This document shows positions 45,833-54,963 of a stretch of 64,000 bases of DNA, in pieces. The translations under genes were made by a program, and so were the position numbers. The stretch spans positions 64,733 to 128,732 of the forward strand of contig NZ_NSKB01000001.1 in NCBI RefSeq assembly GCF_002286975.1, read 5' to 3'. The notes below the pieces were generated by a model, which was given only the letters and a program-made list of their open reading frames with translations, had not been told where the DNA came from and made no database searches. Every line of letters starts with the position of its first letter. Within the stretch, counting starts at the first letter, position 1. The stretch is from Halomonas salipaludis (GTDB lineage: Bacteria > Pseudomonadota > Gammaproteobacteria > Pseudomonadales > Halomonadaceae).

Positions 45833-46096
45833 GGTGACTCCTGGTGTAGTTTGGCCTTGATATGGAGGTGGAGCAGGCGTTTTCAAGTCGCGCGCGAGAA
45901 TGGCCGATAACCAAGTGTGGCGCCGCATGTGCGGGTCTTCGCCAATGGTTGGCTGGGCGAAGGCAGCGTCTCGTGCTAGGGTAATTTATGTTGCGATGCA
46001 CAATGGCGTCGGCCGCCCCGCACTGGACATGCCGAGCGGTGGCGCGCATCTAGCGAGAGGGCCAGGCACACTGGCACCCATAAGGAGATACCCATT

Positions 46097-46858
46097 ATGC
46101 AGTGGAACGATTCGGTGGTGGCGATTACCGGCGGCGCGCGCGGGCTCGGCTTGGCCATGGCCGCGGTACTGGGGCGCAAGGGCGCCCGGATCGCGCTGCT
46201 CGACCTCGAGCGCGCGACGCTCGACAACGCGGCCAATGCGCTGCTCGACCAGGGCGTACAGGCAACCGGTTTCGTGGTCGACGTGGCCGACGAGACCTCG
46301 GTGCGTCAGGCATTCGACGATATCGCCGCGAAGCTGGGGCCGGTCTCCGGGCTGATCAACAATGCCGGGATCACCCGCGATGGTTTGCTGGTCAAGGCGC
46401 GGGACGGCAAGGTGGAGAGCACCATGTCCCTCGAGCAGTGGCGTCAGGTCATCGATGTCAATCTGACCGGCGTCTTCCTGTGCGGACGCGAAGCGGCCAG
46501 CCAGATGGTCGAGGCCGGCCAGGGTGGGGTGATCGTCAATATCTCGAGCATTTCCCGCGCCGGCAACATGGGCCAGAGCAACTACTCGGCAGCCAAGGCC
46601 GGGGTAGCCTCGCTGACCGTGACCTGGGCCAAGGAGTTGGCACGCTACGGCATTCGCGTCGGTGCGGTGGCGCCGGGCTTCATCGAGACCGAGATGACCT
46701 CCGCCATCCGCCCCGAGGTGTTGGAGAAGATCACCAAGGGCATTCCGCTGGGCAGCCTCGGCCAGCCGGCAGATATCGCCGAGAGCGTGGCCTTCATCTT
46801 CGACAACGCGTATTTCACCGGGCGGGTGATCGAGTGCGACGGTGGTCTGCGGATCTGA
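46097..46858 (+). CDS. Short-chain dehydrogenase/reductase (FabG-like)
   Basis: This 253-residue enzyme has the cofactor motif TGGARGLG at 11-18, NNAG near 90-93, the catalytic Ser in NISSISR and the Tyr-x3-Lys in NYSAAKAG. VAPGFIETEMT follows, as in FabG. It would use NAD(P)H to reduce a 3-ketoacyl or similar carbonyl. It stands alone, so the exact role (for example fatty-acid or PHB metabolism) is open. Confidence 0.9.
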   Translation: MQWNDSVVAITGGARGLGLAMAAVLGRKGARIALLDLERATLDNAANALLDQGVQATGFVVDVADETSVRQAFDDIAAKLGPVSGLINNAGITRDGLLVKARDGKVESTMSLEQWRQVIDVNLTGVFLCGREAASQMVEAGQGGVIVNISSISRAGNMGQSNYSAAKAGVASLTVTWAKELARYGIRVGAVAPGFIETEMTSAIRPEVLEKITKGIPLGSLGQPADIAESVAFIFDNAYFTGRVIECDGGLRI

Positions 46859-46874
46859 GCCTGCGCGCAAGAAG

Positions 46875-46901
46875 CCGGGCGGCCCAGTCAGGGTCGCCCG
46901 G
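46875..46901 (+). terminator. Hairpin after the SDR gene
   Basis: An 11-bp stem with one G-U pair (CCGGGCGGCCC / GGGTCGCCCGG) and a 5-base loop starts 16 bases after the stop. There is no T tract, so it may be a weak or Rho-assisted terminator. Confidence 0.45.
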
Positions 46902-46990
46902 TGAGCTCAGCAGAGTGGGGAGGAGTTGAGCTCCAAGGCCGGACACACATCTCGTCTACTGCTTGGGAAGAGGCTCCATGCCGGGGCCGC

Positions 46991-47257
46991 CTAGAAGCTT
47001 ACCTGGTCGCGGAAACCGTCTACCGTGGCGGCGCCGATGCCGCTCACCCGGCTCATGTCGTCGGCGCTCTCGAAGGGGCCGTTGGCCTCGCGCTCGTCGA
47101 TGATCGCCTGGGCGCGGGTTGCACCGATGCCGGGCAGTTCTGCTAGCAGCTCCGCGTCGGCAGTATTGACGTCGATGGGGGCCATTTCCTGGGCCAGGGC
47201 GGGCAGCGCAAACGTCAGCAGCAGGCTGATGACAAGCGCTTTGAAGAGTCCTTGCAT
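46991..47257 (-). CDS. ComEA-family helix-hairpin-helix protein
   Basis: This 88-residue exported protein has a signal peptide ending in LPALAQ and one double HhH DNA-binding module (IDVNTADAELLAELPGIGATRAQAIIDERE, then SADDMSRVSGIG). ComEA proteins bind incoming DNA in the periplasm during transformation. AAGGAG precedes the ATG at 47257, which supports this start over upstream in-frame codons. Confidence 0.9.
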   Translation of the reverse strand: MQGLFKALVISLLLTFALPALAQEMAPIDVNTADAELLAELPGIGATRAQAIIDEREANGPFESADDMSRVSGIGAATVDGFRDQVSF

Positions 47258-47494
47258 ACCGTTCTCCTTAGTAGAGTTATCAGTGGGTCGACACCGCCGG
47301 GCGAAGGTGCTGGGAGGCCCTGCGTGCTCTTTAACCATAGACAGAGGCGACGGCGCTGGGATGTGAGCCATTTCTCCATTTTCTGTAAGACTTATATAAC
47401 AAAACATGAAAGCCATGGCTTACCGGCAGCGGATGCCACTGGGCTGATATACTGAGGCGTATCCCTCTCAGCCTGGACGGAGCCCTCCTCGCGC

Positions 47495-48196
47495 ATGCCG
47501 ATTACCTCTCCCTTGATCATTGCCCTCGACTACGCCTCTCTCGATGCCGCCCTGTGCATGGCCGATCGCCTCGATCCGCAGCGCTGCCGGCTCAAGGTAG
47601 GCAAGGAGCTGTTCACCCGCAGCGGTCCCGAGGTGTTGGACGCGCTGCACGGTCGCGGTTTCGAGGTATTCCTGGATCTCAAGTTTCACGACATTCCCAA
47701 TACCGTGGCCGGCGCCGTGGAAGCCGCTGCCCAGCAGGGGGTGTGGATGGTCAATGTCCACGCCGGCGGCGGACGACGGATGATGGAGGCGGCCCGTGAA
47801 CGGCTCGAGGCGGGCGGTCTCGACACGCGGCTGATCGCGGTAACGGTGCTGACCAGCATGGCCGCCGCGGATCTTGCCGAGGTGGGCATTACGGCCAGCC
47901 CCGCCGAGCACGTCGAGCGGCTGGCGCAGCTGACCCGGGACAGCGGCCTGCACGGGGTGGTGTGCTCGGCCCAGGAGGCCGAGCGATTGCGGACGCTGTG
48001 CGGCGACGCCTTCCTCAAGGTGACCCCGGGCATTCGCCCAGCCAGCGCGGCGGCCGGCGATCAGCGCCGGGTGATGACGCCGGCGGCGGCGCTGGCGGCC
48101 GGCAGTACGCATCTGGTGGTGGGGCGGCCGGTTACCCAGGCCGAGGAGCCGATGCAGGCCCTGGCGGCCATCGAGGCGGAGCTGGCGGGAAGCTGA
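47495..48196 (+). CDS. pyrF: Orotidine-5'-phosphate decarboxylase
   Basis: This 233-residue TIM-barrel enzyme makes UMP from OMP. The active-site Lys/Asp network is visible as LIIALDYAS near 8-16, KVGKELF near 36-42 and [10 protein letters not shown] near 64-73, with the C-terminal phosphate loop [10 protein letters not shown]. It is convergent with lapB with only 6 bases between the stops. In E. coli lapA-lapB-pyrF run in one direction, so this arrangement is inverted. Confidence 0.95.
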   Translation: MPITSPLIIALDYASLDAALCMADRLDPQRCRLKVGKELFTRSGPEVLDALHGRGFEVFLDLKFHDIPNTVAGAVEAAAQQGVWMVNVHAGGGRRMMEAARERLEAGGLDTRLIAVTVLTSMAAADLAEVGITASPAEHVERLAQLTRDSGLHGVVCSAQEAERLRTLCGDAFLKVTPGIRPASAAAGDQRRVMTPAAALAAGSTHLVVGRPVTQAEEPMQALAAIEAELAGS

Positions 48197-48202
48197 CGGC
48201 GA

Positions 48203-49378
48203 CTATTCGCCGCGTAGCCCGGTGATCGGCCGAGTGGTGCCCCAGCTGCGGCAGCTGGGGCACTGCCAGTGCAGTTGGCGGCCATCGAAGCCGCAGCGTT
48301 GGCAGCGGTAGTGGGGACTGGCGTCGAGCAGCGACTGGGTATGCTGCTTGAGCAGCGTCATCGGTTGGCTCTCGGCGAGCCCGGGCTGGTGGCGATAGAG
48401 GTCGACCAGGTAGTCGATGCCGCGCAGGTTGGGCGCCTGGCTGAGCTGCTGGCTGACGAAGTCTGCAGCGGCATGGTCGCCGTCGCGCTGCTGCAGGCAC
48501 TCGGCGAGCATGATAATGGCGCTGGTCGAGCGAGTCGCCTCGACCAGCGCCTGCAGCGTCTGCTCGAGGCCATCGGGATCCTCGCGGCGCAGGTAGGCGT
48601 CGCGCAGCGGGGGCAGTATCAGGGCGGTAAAGTCGGGATCCTGCTCGGGGATGCGTTTGAGCAGCTTGATCTCGGCCTTGTAGTGGCCGGTGTCGTGCTC
48701 CATGCGTGACAGCATCCAGGTGGCGCGTACGCAGCGCGGGTCAGTCTTCAGCGCCTGCTTCAGCCGTTTGCGGGCGCGTGACGGACTCGCCGAGTCGAGT
48801 TCCTGTTGCGCGAGTTCGCACTGCCAGTGGGCGGCGGCGCGGCGCAAGCCGTTATCCTCACGAATCAACGGCTGCGCCACCTCGAGTGCCGCCTGCCACT
48901 CCTTCTCACGCTCCAGTAGGTCGGCCAGCAGGCGCTTAGCGTGGCGCCGGGTGTCCTCGAGGTGAGCCTCGTGGATCAGGCCCTGCAGCAGCTTCTCGGC
49001 GCGGTCGAGCAGCCCCAGGTGGAAGAAGTCGCGAGCCAGTTCGAGTTGCACGCTGTCGCCCTGGTGGGCGGTCAGGGTGGGCCGTGCCAGCAGGTTCTGG
49101 TGGATCTTGACGGCGCGGTCGGCTTCGCCGCGGGAGCGAAACAGATTGCCCAGGGCAATGTGGGTTTCAATGGTATCGCTGTTGACCTCCAGGGCGGCGA
49201 CGAAGGTCTCGATGGCGCGATCGGGCTGCTCGTTGAGGAGGTAATTGAGCCCCACGAAATAGTCGCGGGTCAGCGACGGCTGCTGCGCGGAGTCGTCGGG
49301 AGCGCGTTGTCGGCGGCCCAGCCACCAGCCGATGGCGACCGCTGCCAACACGAGTGCCAGCAGCATCGGGTCGAGCAT
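48203..49378 (-). CDS. lapB: LPS assembly protein LapB (YciM)
   Basis: This 391-residue inner-membrane-anchored TPR protein has one N-terminal helix (about 4-21), a series of TPR repeats (about 40-335) and a C-terminal rubredoxin-like zinc ribbon with two CxxC pairs (CQRCG and CPSC). LapB works with FtsH to control LpxC turnover. Its ATG directly follows the lapA stop, so the two are coupled. Confidence 0.94.
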   Translation of the reverse strand: MLDPMLLALVLAAVAIGWWLGRRQRAPDDSAQQPSLTRDYFVGLNYLLNEQPDRAIETFVAALEVNSDTIETHIALGNLFRSRGEADRAVKIHQNLLARPTLTAHQGDSVQLELARDFFHLGLLDRAEKLLQGLIHEAHLEDTRRHAKRLLADLLEREKEWQAALEVAQPLIREDNGLRRAAAHWQCELAQQELDSASPSRARKRLKQALKTDPRCVRATWMLSRMEHDTGHYKAEIKLLKRIPEQDPDFTALILPPLRDAYLRREDPDGLEQTLQALVEATRSTSAIIMLAECLQQRDGDHAAADFVSQQLSQAPNLRGIDYLVDLYRHQPGLAESQPMTLLKQHTQSLLDASPHYRCQRCGFDGRQLHWQCPSCRSWGTTRPITGLRGE

Positions 49379-49684
49379 TTAGGGCAGTTCCTTGAGCTCC
49401 TGGACGCGCAGACGGTCGAGTTCCTTGCGCTGCTGCTGGTTGTGGCGCTGGGCGCGGGTCAGCAGGGTGCGCAGGCGCAGGTAGACGCCGCTCATCGCCA
49501 GCATGCCCAGCAGCACCCCGCAGGCCAGGGCGCCGAGCAGCCACACCGAGAGCGATACCGCCGGCAGCTCGATCCAGATCAGGTTGAGCGGCATGGGCTG
49601 CTGGTTGTTGACGGCAAACAGGATACCGACCAGCAGCACGGCCAGCAGGATTATTGCCAGGATCACGCCTTTGAGCCAACGCAT
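49379..49684 (-). CDS. lapA: LapA-family inner-membrane protein (DUF1049)
   Basis: This 101-residue protein has two transmembrane helices (about 5-27 and 40-65) and a coiled, charged C-terminal tail. LAVLLVGILFAVNNQQPMPLNLIW is typical of LapA. It is co-expressed with LapB in lipopolysaccharide assembly, lies directly upstream of lapB and is 44 bases downstream of ihfB on the same strand. Confidence 0.92.
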   Translation of the reverse strand: MRWLKGVILAIILLAVLLVGILFAVNNQQPMPLNLIWIELPAVSLSVWLLGALACGVLLGMLAMSGVYLRLRTLLTRAQRHNQQQRKELDRLRVQELKELP

Positions 49685-49728
49685 GGTGATGGATTCCTTA
49701 AGTCGTTCAGTAAAGCCGGAGCGGGGCG

Positions 49729-50025
49729 TCAGTAACCGAGGGCACGGCTGGCGTTGACCTGCTCACGAAGCTCCTTGCCGGGCTTGAAGTGTGGCACGAA
49801 CTTGCCATCCAGTTCGACCGGATCACCGGTCTTGGGATTACGCCCTACGCGCGGCTCGCGGTAGTGCAGCGAAAAGCTGCCGAAGCCGCGTATCTCCACG
49901 CGCCCGCCATCGGCCAGTGCGTCGGTGATGTCGTCGAGAATCAGTCGCACGGCCGCTTCGACTTCCTTTATCGACAGCTCGGGCTGCCGCATTGCTATCT
50001 GCTCGATGAGTTCGGACTTGGTCAT
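49729..50025 (-). CDS. ihfB: Integration host factor, beta subunit
   Basis: This 98-residue HU-fold protein begins [11 protein letters not shown]. The DNA-bending beta-arm segment [20 protein letters not shown] contains the intercalating proline (RNPKTG). IHF bends DNA in recombination, replication and transcription. The gene is the first of ihfB-lapA-lapB and is divergent from sdhE. Confidence 0.96.
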   Translation of the reverse strand: MTKSELIEQIAMRQPELSIKEVEAAVRLILDDITDALADGGRVEIRGFGSFSLHYREPRVGRNPKTGDPVELDGKFVPHFKPGKELREQVNASRALGY

Positions 50026-50220
50026 TGCTTGTCTCCAATGCGGTCTACGCCATATCCGGCTTTGTTGTTTGTCTTCAGCATACTGCGCAAACCGTGATAA
50101 AACAACGCACTAGACTGCGACTATCTGCTATCTCACGCAACATGGTCGGGGGCCGTCGTGTGCCACTGCGGTGGCTCGGGTATACTGCGGGCTCATTCAT
50201 CGAGAGTTTCGAGGTTTCCC

Positions 50221-50514
50221 TTGAGCGAACAAGCGTCCGCCGACGACATCACCCGCAAGCGCCTGTATTGGCATTCCCGGCGCGGCATGTGGGAGCTCGA
50301 TCTGCTGTTGATCCCGTTCCTCGAACATCGCTATGGCGATCTCGATGGCGCCGACCAGGCCGCCTACCAGGCACTGATCACCGAGGAGGATCAGGATCTG
50401 TTCATGTGGCTGATGCGCCGTGAATGGCCCACTGAGCCGTCGCGGCGACGCATCGTACAGATGATCGTCGACTATGCCGAAACCACCGGTAACGATCAGT
50501 ACCGTACCCTCTAG
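50221..50514 (+). CDS. sdhE: FAD assembly factor SdhE (CptB/YgfY)
   Basis: This 97-residue protein carries the SdhE signature RKRLYWHSRRGMWELD near 13-28, where RGxxE is needed for flavinylation of SdhA and FrdA. The start is probably TTG at 50221, with GAGG a few bases upstream. An internal ATG would delete the conserved N-terminus, and upstream codons lack an RBS. The 3' end overlaps ygfX by 41 bases. Confidence 0.9.
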   Translation: MSEQASADDITRKRLYWHSRRGMWELDLLLIPFLEHRYGDLDGADQAAYQALITEEDQDLFMWLMRREWPTEPSRRRIVQMIVDYAETTGNDQYRTL

Positions 50515-50884
50515 GCTGGCGCTGGCCGTCCAGGTCGGCCTGGCACTGGCGGTGGTTGGATTGCTGGCCTGGGTCGCAGCGCCGTGGCTAGCCGCCACGG
50601 CGCTGCTGTGTCTGGCGGCAGTGATCGCCCAGTGGTGGCGGGGCCAACGCCCCTGGTCATTGCGCTATGCCAGGGGCGAGGGCGGCTGGCAGATGGCAGG
50701 TAGTGAGAGTGGCTGGCGACCGGTAACGCTCGAGCTGGGCTATATCGGGCCGTGGCTGATCGGGTTGCGCCTCGATGGGCGCCCGGTGTGGCTGTGGCCC
50801 GACAGTGCCACGCCCGTGGCACGCCGCGAGCTACGGCGCTGCCTGCTGGCCGAGCAGGCTGGCGGCTCGGCTAGTCGCTGGTGA
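50474..50884 (+). CDS. YgfX-family membrane protein (CptA-like)
   Basis: This 136-residue protein has two N-terminal helices (about 15-50) and a small C-terminal domain typical of the YgfX/CptA family, usually encoded directly after sdhE. E. coli YgfX has been linked to inhibition of MreB and FtsZ, with SdhE (CptB) described as its antagonist. It overlaps sdhE by 41 bases at the start and the convergent nadB by 14 bases at the end. Confidence 0.82.
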   Translation: MPKPPVTISTVPSRLALAVQVGLALAVVGLLAWVAAPWLAATALLCLAAVIAQWWRGQRPWSLRYARGEGGWQMAGSESGWRPVTLELGYIGPWLIGLRLDGRPVWLWPDSATPVARRELRRCLLAEQAGGSASRW

Positions 50885-52460
50885 GGTCGCTGAGCCGCAG
50901 GCGCGAGGCGAGCGCTCGCGGGGCCGGCGCGGGACAGTCACGGTTGAAGTGCAGGCCGCGGGATTCGCGACGCTGGCGTGCCGCCATCACGCTCAGGCGG
51001 GCTAGCCTCAGGGCGTGCTGGAGACGTGCCAGGGCCACGCTGACGGGCTGCTGATGGGCGTCGCGGCGTACTGAGCGCTCGAGTTCGCCCAGCGCCTCGG
51101 CGGCACTGGCGAGCCCGGCGTCGCTGCGCACGATACCCACCTGGCGGCTCATGATCTGGTGCAGGGTGGCGAAGCGCGTGGCGAGCCACTCGGGGCTACT
51201 CGCGGTAGTGGCCTGGGCTTGCCAGTGCTGCGTATCCACGTCCCGCGCACTCACTGCGCCTTCATCTGCCGTTGAGTCGTCGAGAAGGTGTGCGGCGGCG
51301 GCACGGGCGAACACCAGGCACTCGAGCAGCGAGTTGCTGGCCATGCGGTTGGCCCCGTGCAGGCCGGTGCAGGCGCTCTCGCCGATGGCGTACAGGTGTG
51401 GCACGCAGCTGGCACCATGCAGGTCGGTGGCGATGCCGCCGCAGCTGTAGTGGGCGGCCGGTACCACCGGGATCGGTGCCTGGGTGATGTCGATGCCACG
51501 CGAGAGGCAGTGGGCGTGAATGGTGGGAAACTGGCGGCGAATGTCCTCGGCCGCCAGGTGGCTGATGTCGAGCCAGACGTGCTGTCCCGCTTGGCGCTGC
51601 ATCTCGGCATCAATGGCGCGGGCGACGATGTCCCGTGGTGCCAGTTCGCCGCGCGGGTCGAGCGCCGCCATGAAGCGCTCGCCGGCGAGATTCTTCAATA
51701 TGCCGCCCTCGCCACGCAGCGCCTCGCTGATCAGGAAGGGAGGCCCCGCTGGGTCGTAGAGACAGGTGGGATGAAACTGCTGGAACTCCAGGTTCATCAA
51801 TTCGGCGCCCAGCTCGGCGGCCATTAGCATGCCTTCGCCGCAGGCCGGCTGCGGGCTGGTGGTGTGCTGATAAAGCCCGCTGGCACCGCCGCTGGCGAGC
51901 ACCGTGTCTTGTGCCAGTAGCGTCAGCGGCTCACCGTCGGCGCTCAGGCAGTGGGCGCCACGGCAGCGGCCTCGGCTGTCGCTGGCCAAGCGTACGGCGG
52001 TGAGGTCGTCACGCAGGGTGATCGCCGGGTGACGCCTGGCTTGGCTCAGCAGGGTATCTATCAGCGCGCGGCCGGTGGCATCATCGGCGTGGATCACGCG
52101 GCGCGCCCCGTGGCCGCCTTCGCGAGTCAGGTGGTAGGGGTAGAGGGCATCGGGGCTGGTGTCTGGCGTGAATGGCATGCCCAGACTGAGCAGCCAGTCG
52201 ATGGCGGCTGGGCCATGAGAGACGGTGAAGCGCACTGCTGCCGTATCGCACAGACCATCGCCGGCGGTCAGGGTGTCGCTGACATGGGCCTCGATGTCGT
52301 CCTGGGGCGAAAGTACCGCAGCGATCCCGCCCTGGGCCCACTGGCTGGCACCTTGATGGTCATTGCGCGGACGCAGCAGGGTGACCCTACGCTGTTGTGC
52401 CACGCTCAGGGCCAGCGTCAGGCCGGCCACGCCGCCGCCGATGATCAGTACGTCAGGCAT
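50871..52460 (-). CDS. nadB: L-aspartate oxidase
   Basis: This 529-residue FAD enzyme oxidises aspartate to iminoaspartate for NAD synthesis. The FAD motif GGGVAGL lies at 8-14 beside the start, followed by SQWAQGGIAAV with active-site residues, HLTREGGHGARRVIHADDATGR and the C-terminal HGANRMASNSLLECLVFARAAA. GAGGAAG precedes the ATG at 52460. The tRNA-Leu 3' fragment and the integrated element lie just upstream of it. Confidence 0.95.
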   Translation of the reverse strand: MPDVLIIGGGVAGLTLALSVAQQRRVTLLRPRNDHQGASQWAQGGIAAVLSPQDDIEAHVSDTLTAGDGLCDTAAVRFTVSHGPAAIDWLLSLGMPFTPDTSPDALYPYHLTREGGHGARRVIHADDATGRALIDTLLSQARRHPAITLRDDLTAVRLASDSRGRCRGAHCLSADGEPLTLLAQDTVLASGGASGLYQHTTSPQPACGEGMLMAAELGAELMNLEFQQFHPTCLYDPAGPPFLISEALRGEGGILKNLAGERFMAALDPRGELAPRDIVARAIDAEMQRQAGQHVWLDISHLAAEDIRRQFPTIHAHCLSRGIDITQAPIPVVPAAHYSCGGIATDLHGASCVPHLYAIGESACTGLHGANRMASNSLLECLVFARAAAAHLLDDSTADEGAVSARDVDTQHWQAQATTASSPEWLATRFATLHQIMSRQVGIVRSDAGLASAAEALGELERSVRRDAHQQPVSVALARLQHALRLARLSVMAARQRRESRGLHFNRDCPAPAPRALASRLRLSDLTSD

Positions 52461-52566
52461 GGGCTTCCTCGTCAGGCGCGTGCCGGGCATCAGACAGTGG
52501 CACTCATGGGTGTTGCTGCAGCATAAGGCGTTGGGCGAGTAACGCAAAGCAGGGGTGGTTAGGCAA

Positions 52567-52623
52567 TGGTGCCCGGAGCCGGGCTCGAACCGGCACGGTG
52601 TTGCCACCGAGAGATTTTAAGTC
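52567..52623 (-). pseudogene. leuZ: 3' half of the split host tRNA-Leu(UAA) gene (attL side)
   Basis: On the minus strand this is the anticodon-loop core, then half the anticodon stem (TCTCT), a variable arm (CGGTG/CACCG), the T arm (GCCGG-TTCGAGC-CCGGC), the acceptor strand TCCGGGC and ACCA. The 5' half lies at 62989-63030. TCCGGGC pairs 7/7 with GCCCGGA there, and TCTCT pairs 5/5 with AGAGA. The neighbouring sequence does not rebuild a tRNA. Confidence 0.92.
52612..52623. repeat. attL core (12 bp)
   Basis: AGATTTTAAGTC, the anticodon-loop sequence of tRNA-Leu(UAA). It is identical to the core at 62989-63000 and to the anticodon region of the element-borne tRNA at 62865-62876. Confidence 0.88.
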
Positions 52624-52648
52624 CATAAGCTAATCTTTGAACAGTTTG

Positions 52649-52659
52649 TATGTATCACC
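52649..52659. repeat. Candidate integrase arm site, left end (inverted copy)
   Basis: TATGTATCACC is the exact reverse complement of GGTGATACATA at 62909-62919 near the right end. Confidence 0.5.
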
Positions 52660-52664
52660 AAGAA

Positions 52665-52694
52665 TTGCCATCTGGCGGGGGTTTACCTTATAAT
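52665..52694 (+). promoter_or_regulatory. Sigma-70 promoter of the integrase gene
   Basis: TTGCCA at 52665-52670 and TATAAT at 52689-52694 are separated by 18 bases. The integrase ATG is 78 bases downstream, with AGGGA near the start. Confidence 0.65.
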
Positions 52695-52733
52695 TAGTCC
52701 CTAGGTGCATCACGTAGCTTTGAACCTGACTGG

Positions 52734-52750
52734 TACATATTTGCTACATA
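52734..52750. repeat. Candidate integrase arm site, left end
   Basis: This 17-bp motif TACATA-N4-CTACATA occurs once near each end of the element, in the same orientation (the other copy is at 62914-62930). It sits between the promoter and the integrase start, as expected for an integrase-bound, autoregulatory arm site. Confidence 0.55.
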
Positions 52751-52771
52751 TTTTTTGCCGAGGGATACGCT

Positions 52772-54115
52772 ATGACCACCAAGCAGAAGCTGGACGCGAC
52801 CACCGTTGTGAGTTTGGCGCCGCCTGGCCCTGACGACATGACCGAGAGCGGCAATCCCAAGACCCAACTGGTCTACTGGGATTCTGTCATCGTGGGGTTT
52901 GGCATCCGCGTTGGCCGGGAGAAGATCGACCCCAAGACGGGCGAGCCGAAGCCACCAACCCGCACCTTCTTCTACCAAGGCCGCCTGAACGGTAAGCTGA
53001 TGAAAGTCACCATTGGCAAGATGGGGCGCATCAAAGCCGAGGCAGCCCGCAAGGAAGCCAAGCGTATCCAGTCCATGATGGAGCTGGGCCAAGACCCCAG
53101 CCGCAAGAAGGGCGCCAGCAAGGCGGCATCAACCTTTGGCGAGATGATGACAGCCTACTGCGACCTGCTGACGGCTCAAGGCAAAGTATCGGCTCGCAAC
53201 GTCAAGAATCAGATAGACCGAGATATCAAGAACGCTCACCCCCGCCTGTGGAAGAAGCCCGCCGCCGAGATCACGCTTCACGATTGCATGGCGATTGTTG
53301 GCGCCCTGTCTGACGTGGGTAAGAAGCGACAGGCTGACAAGATACGCAGCTATATACGTACCGCTTTCAGTGAGGCCATCAACTCCCACGGCGACGCAAC
53401 CATGCCAGCGTCCATGCGCAAGCTCAACATCACGTTCAACCCCGCCCGTGATATGCGTAAGGTCAAGGGCAGCAGCAACGCAAAGGATCGAGCGTTAACG
53501 CTTGCCGAGTTCCGCGCCTACTGGCGCCGGGTGAAAACACTTCCTGAGCCCCATCGCTCTATTGCCATGCTCCACGTTCTGTCTGGTGGGCAGCGCCAGC
53601 AGCAGCTTGCCCGTGTGACCCTCCACGACATCGACCGCGACGGCCCGAGCATGCGCATACTCGACTACAAGGGGCGGCGGACTGAACCCCGTGTCCATAT
53701 CATCCCGCTACTACCCGAGGCGCTGGAATCTATCGACCGCATTACAGGCAGCGGTGAGTACGTCTTTTCGTGCGACGGCGGGCAGCGCCCGATACACAAC
53801 GTCTTCATCAATGACATTGCCAAGCGCATACGCGCTCAGATGGAGAAGGCGGGCGAGCTGGAGGGTGGGCACTTCACGGCAGGTTCAATCAGGGCAACGG
53901 TCGAGACTCGATTGATAGCCAAGCCGTACCGCGTCAGTTCCGATGTGCTGGGGCAGTTGCTCAGCCATGGCACTGGCGGCATTCAGCAGAAGCACTACCA
54001 GCACCATGACTTTTTCGACGAGAAGCTAGAGGCGTTGCAGATGCTGCTGCGCATGGTCGAGGGGCAACCCGAGCCGGGTGCCCAGGTGGTCGAGTTTAAG
54101 AGGGCGCAGGCATGA
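52772..54115 (+). CDS. Tyrosine-recombinase integrase
   Basis: This 447-residue protein has an N-terminal arm-type DNA-binding region (about 30-110), a SAM-like core-binding domain (about 120-225) and a catalytic domain (about 240-430). Catalytic residues are R275 (SGGQR), R374 (GSIR), H399 (LLSHG) and the nucleophile Y409 (KHYQHHD). The first His of the HxxR box is replaced by G371, a deviation seen in some active integrases. It lies next to attL and is transcribed inward. It should insert the element into the tRNA-Leu anticodon loop. Confidence 0.92.
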   Translation: MTTKQKLDATTVVSLAPPGPDDMTESGNPKTQLVYWDSVIVGFGIRVGREKIDPKTGEPKPPTRTFFYQGRLNGKLMKVTIGKMGRIKAEAARKEAKRIQSMMELGQDPSRKKGASKAASTFGEMMTAYCDLLTAQGKVSARNVKNQIDRDIKNAHPRLWKKPAAEITLHDCMAIVGALSDVGKKRQADKIRSYIRTAFSEAINSHGDATMPASMRKLNITFNPARDMRKVKGSSNAKDRALTLAEFRAYWRRVKTLPEPHRSIAMLHVLSGGQRQQQLARVTLHDIDRDGPSMRILDYKGRRTEPRVHIIPLLPEALESIDRITGSGEYVFSCDGGQRPIHNVFINDIAKRIRAQMEKAGELEGGHFTAGSIRATVETRLIAKPYRVSSDVLGQLLSHGTGGIQQKHYQHHDFFDEKLEALQMLLRMVEGQPEPGAQVVEFKRAQA

Positions 54116-54606
54116 AAGACCCGCTAGAAGGGCTTGATGGCCAGGAACGGGAGTGGCTGGCCAATATCGCCCAGGCCGAAGGTCTAACGCTTGAGCAGGC
54201 GCGGCAGCGTAGGGACCAATCCGCCGAGAGGCTTTCAGGCGCGTTCCGGCGGGCAGCCGAAGCGCAAGGAATAAGCGAAGAGGAAATAGAACAAGCATAT
54301 AAATCAGAAAAGTACATGATTGAGTTTACATATAAAATGAAAGGGGTTAAGTTTCCTGGCCGCTTTAGTATTGCTGCCGCCGCTGATACTGGCGAGCGGG
54401 TGCTATCTGCTTCTTCACGTGGTCATGAGAACACGCATGGTACCGAAGAGGATAAAATAAAGCGCTGGGGCGAGTATCAAAATTATCTTGATGAACTAAT
54501 GCAGCGCAATAAATCGTTAAGCCTGACAGAGGCGCGCCGTAAAACAGCAGTCCATTTCGATGTAAGTGCAAAGACGATTCAGCGTCATACTGAAAGCCCA
54601 AAGTGA
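54112..54606 (+). CDS. Unknown element protein with C-terminal HTH-like segment
   Basis: This 164-residue protein has an ATG that overlaps the integrase stop by 4 bases. The N-terminal part is Glu/Gln-rich and helical (about 8-70). The C-terminus, SLTEARRKTAVHFDVSAKTIQRH near 135-157, looks like a resolvase-type helix-turn-helix. The middle section is AT-rich compared with its neighbours, which suggests foreign origin. No family is recognised. A DNA-binding helper of the integrase is possible. Confidence 0.6.
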   Translation: MKDPLEGLDGQEREWLANIAQAEGLTLEQARQRRDQSAERLSGAFRRAAEAQGISEEEIEQAYKSEKYMIEFTYKMKGVKFPGRFSIAAAADTGERVLSASSRGHENTHGTEEDKIKRWGEYQNYLDELMQRNKSLSLTEARRKTAVHFDVSAKTIQRHTESPK

Positions 54607-54654
54607 AAAAGTGAGGACACTGCCCGCCACTGTCCCCGCCCCCTCAAAGTGATC

Positions 54655-54963
54655 ATGGACTCGTTCAAATCAACTGACGAGCGAGTCCAACTAATGAAAG
54701 CTGACACCTACTTAGAATCTACCATCTTCAAAGGCGGCACCCTTCCCCCTGATGCCGTCGTCCCTCTTCCCAAACTGATGAACCAGCGCGACCTTGCCGA
54801 TTATCTTGGCAAGTCTACTGCCTGGTGCGAGCGCGCCCGCTGGGCTGGTGAAGGCCCCCGTTACATTAAACTTGGAAGGCATGTCAGATATCGCGCTGAT
54901 GATGTGCTTGCCTGGATTGAAGAATGTGCCCGCACTTCTACTACCGGAGGTGCTGGCGAATGA
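54655..54963 (+). CDS. AlpA/excisionase-like winged-helix protein
   Basis: This protein of about 102 residues has a MerR/excisionase-type motif in its second half: NQRDLADYLGKSTAWCERARWAGEGPRY, then KLGRHVRYRADDVLAWIEE. In P4-like satellites and genomic islands, such proteins act as excisionase or as transcriptional activators of the integrase. It lies 48 bases after the previous gene and overlaps the next one (ATGA). The start is uncertain: GTG at 54649, ATG at 54655 or ATG at 54694. Confidence 0.72.
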   Translation: MDSFKSTDERVQLMKADTYLESTIFKGGTLPPDAVVPLPKLMNQRDLADYLGKSTAWCERARWAGEGPRYIKLGRHVRYRADDVLAWIEECARTSTTGGAGE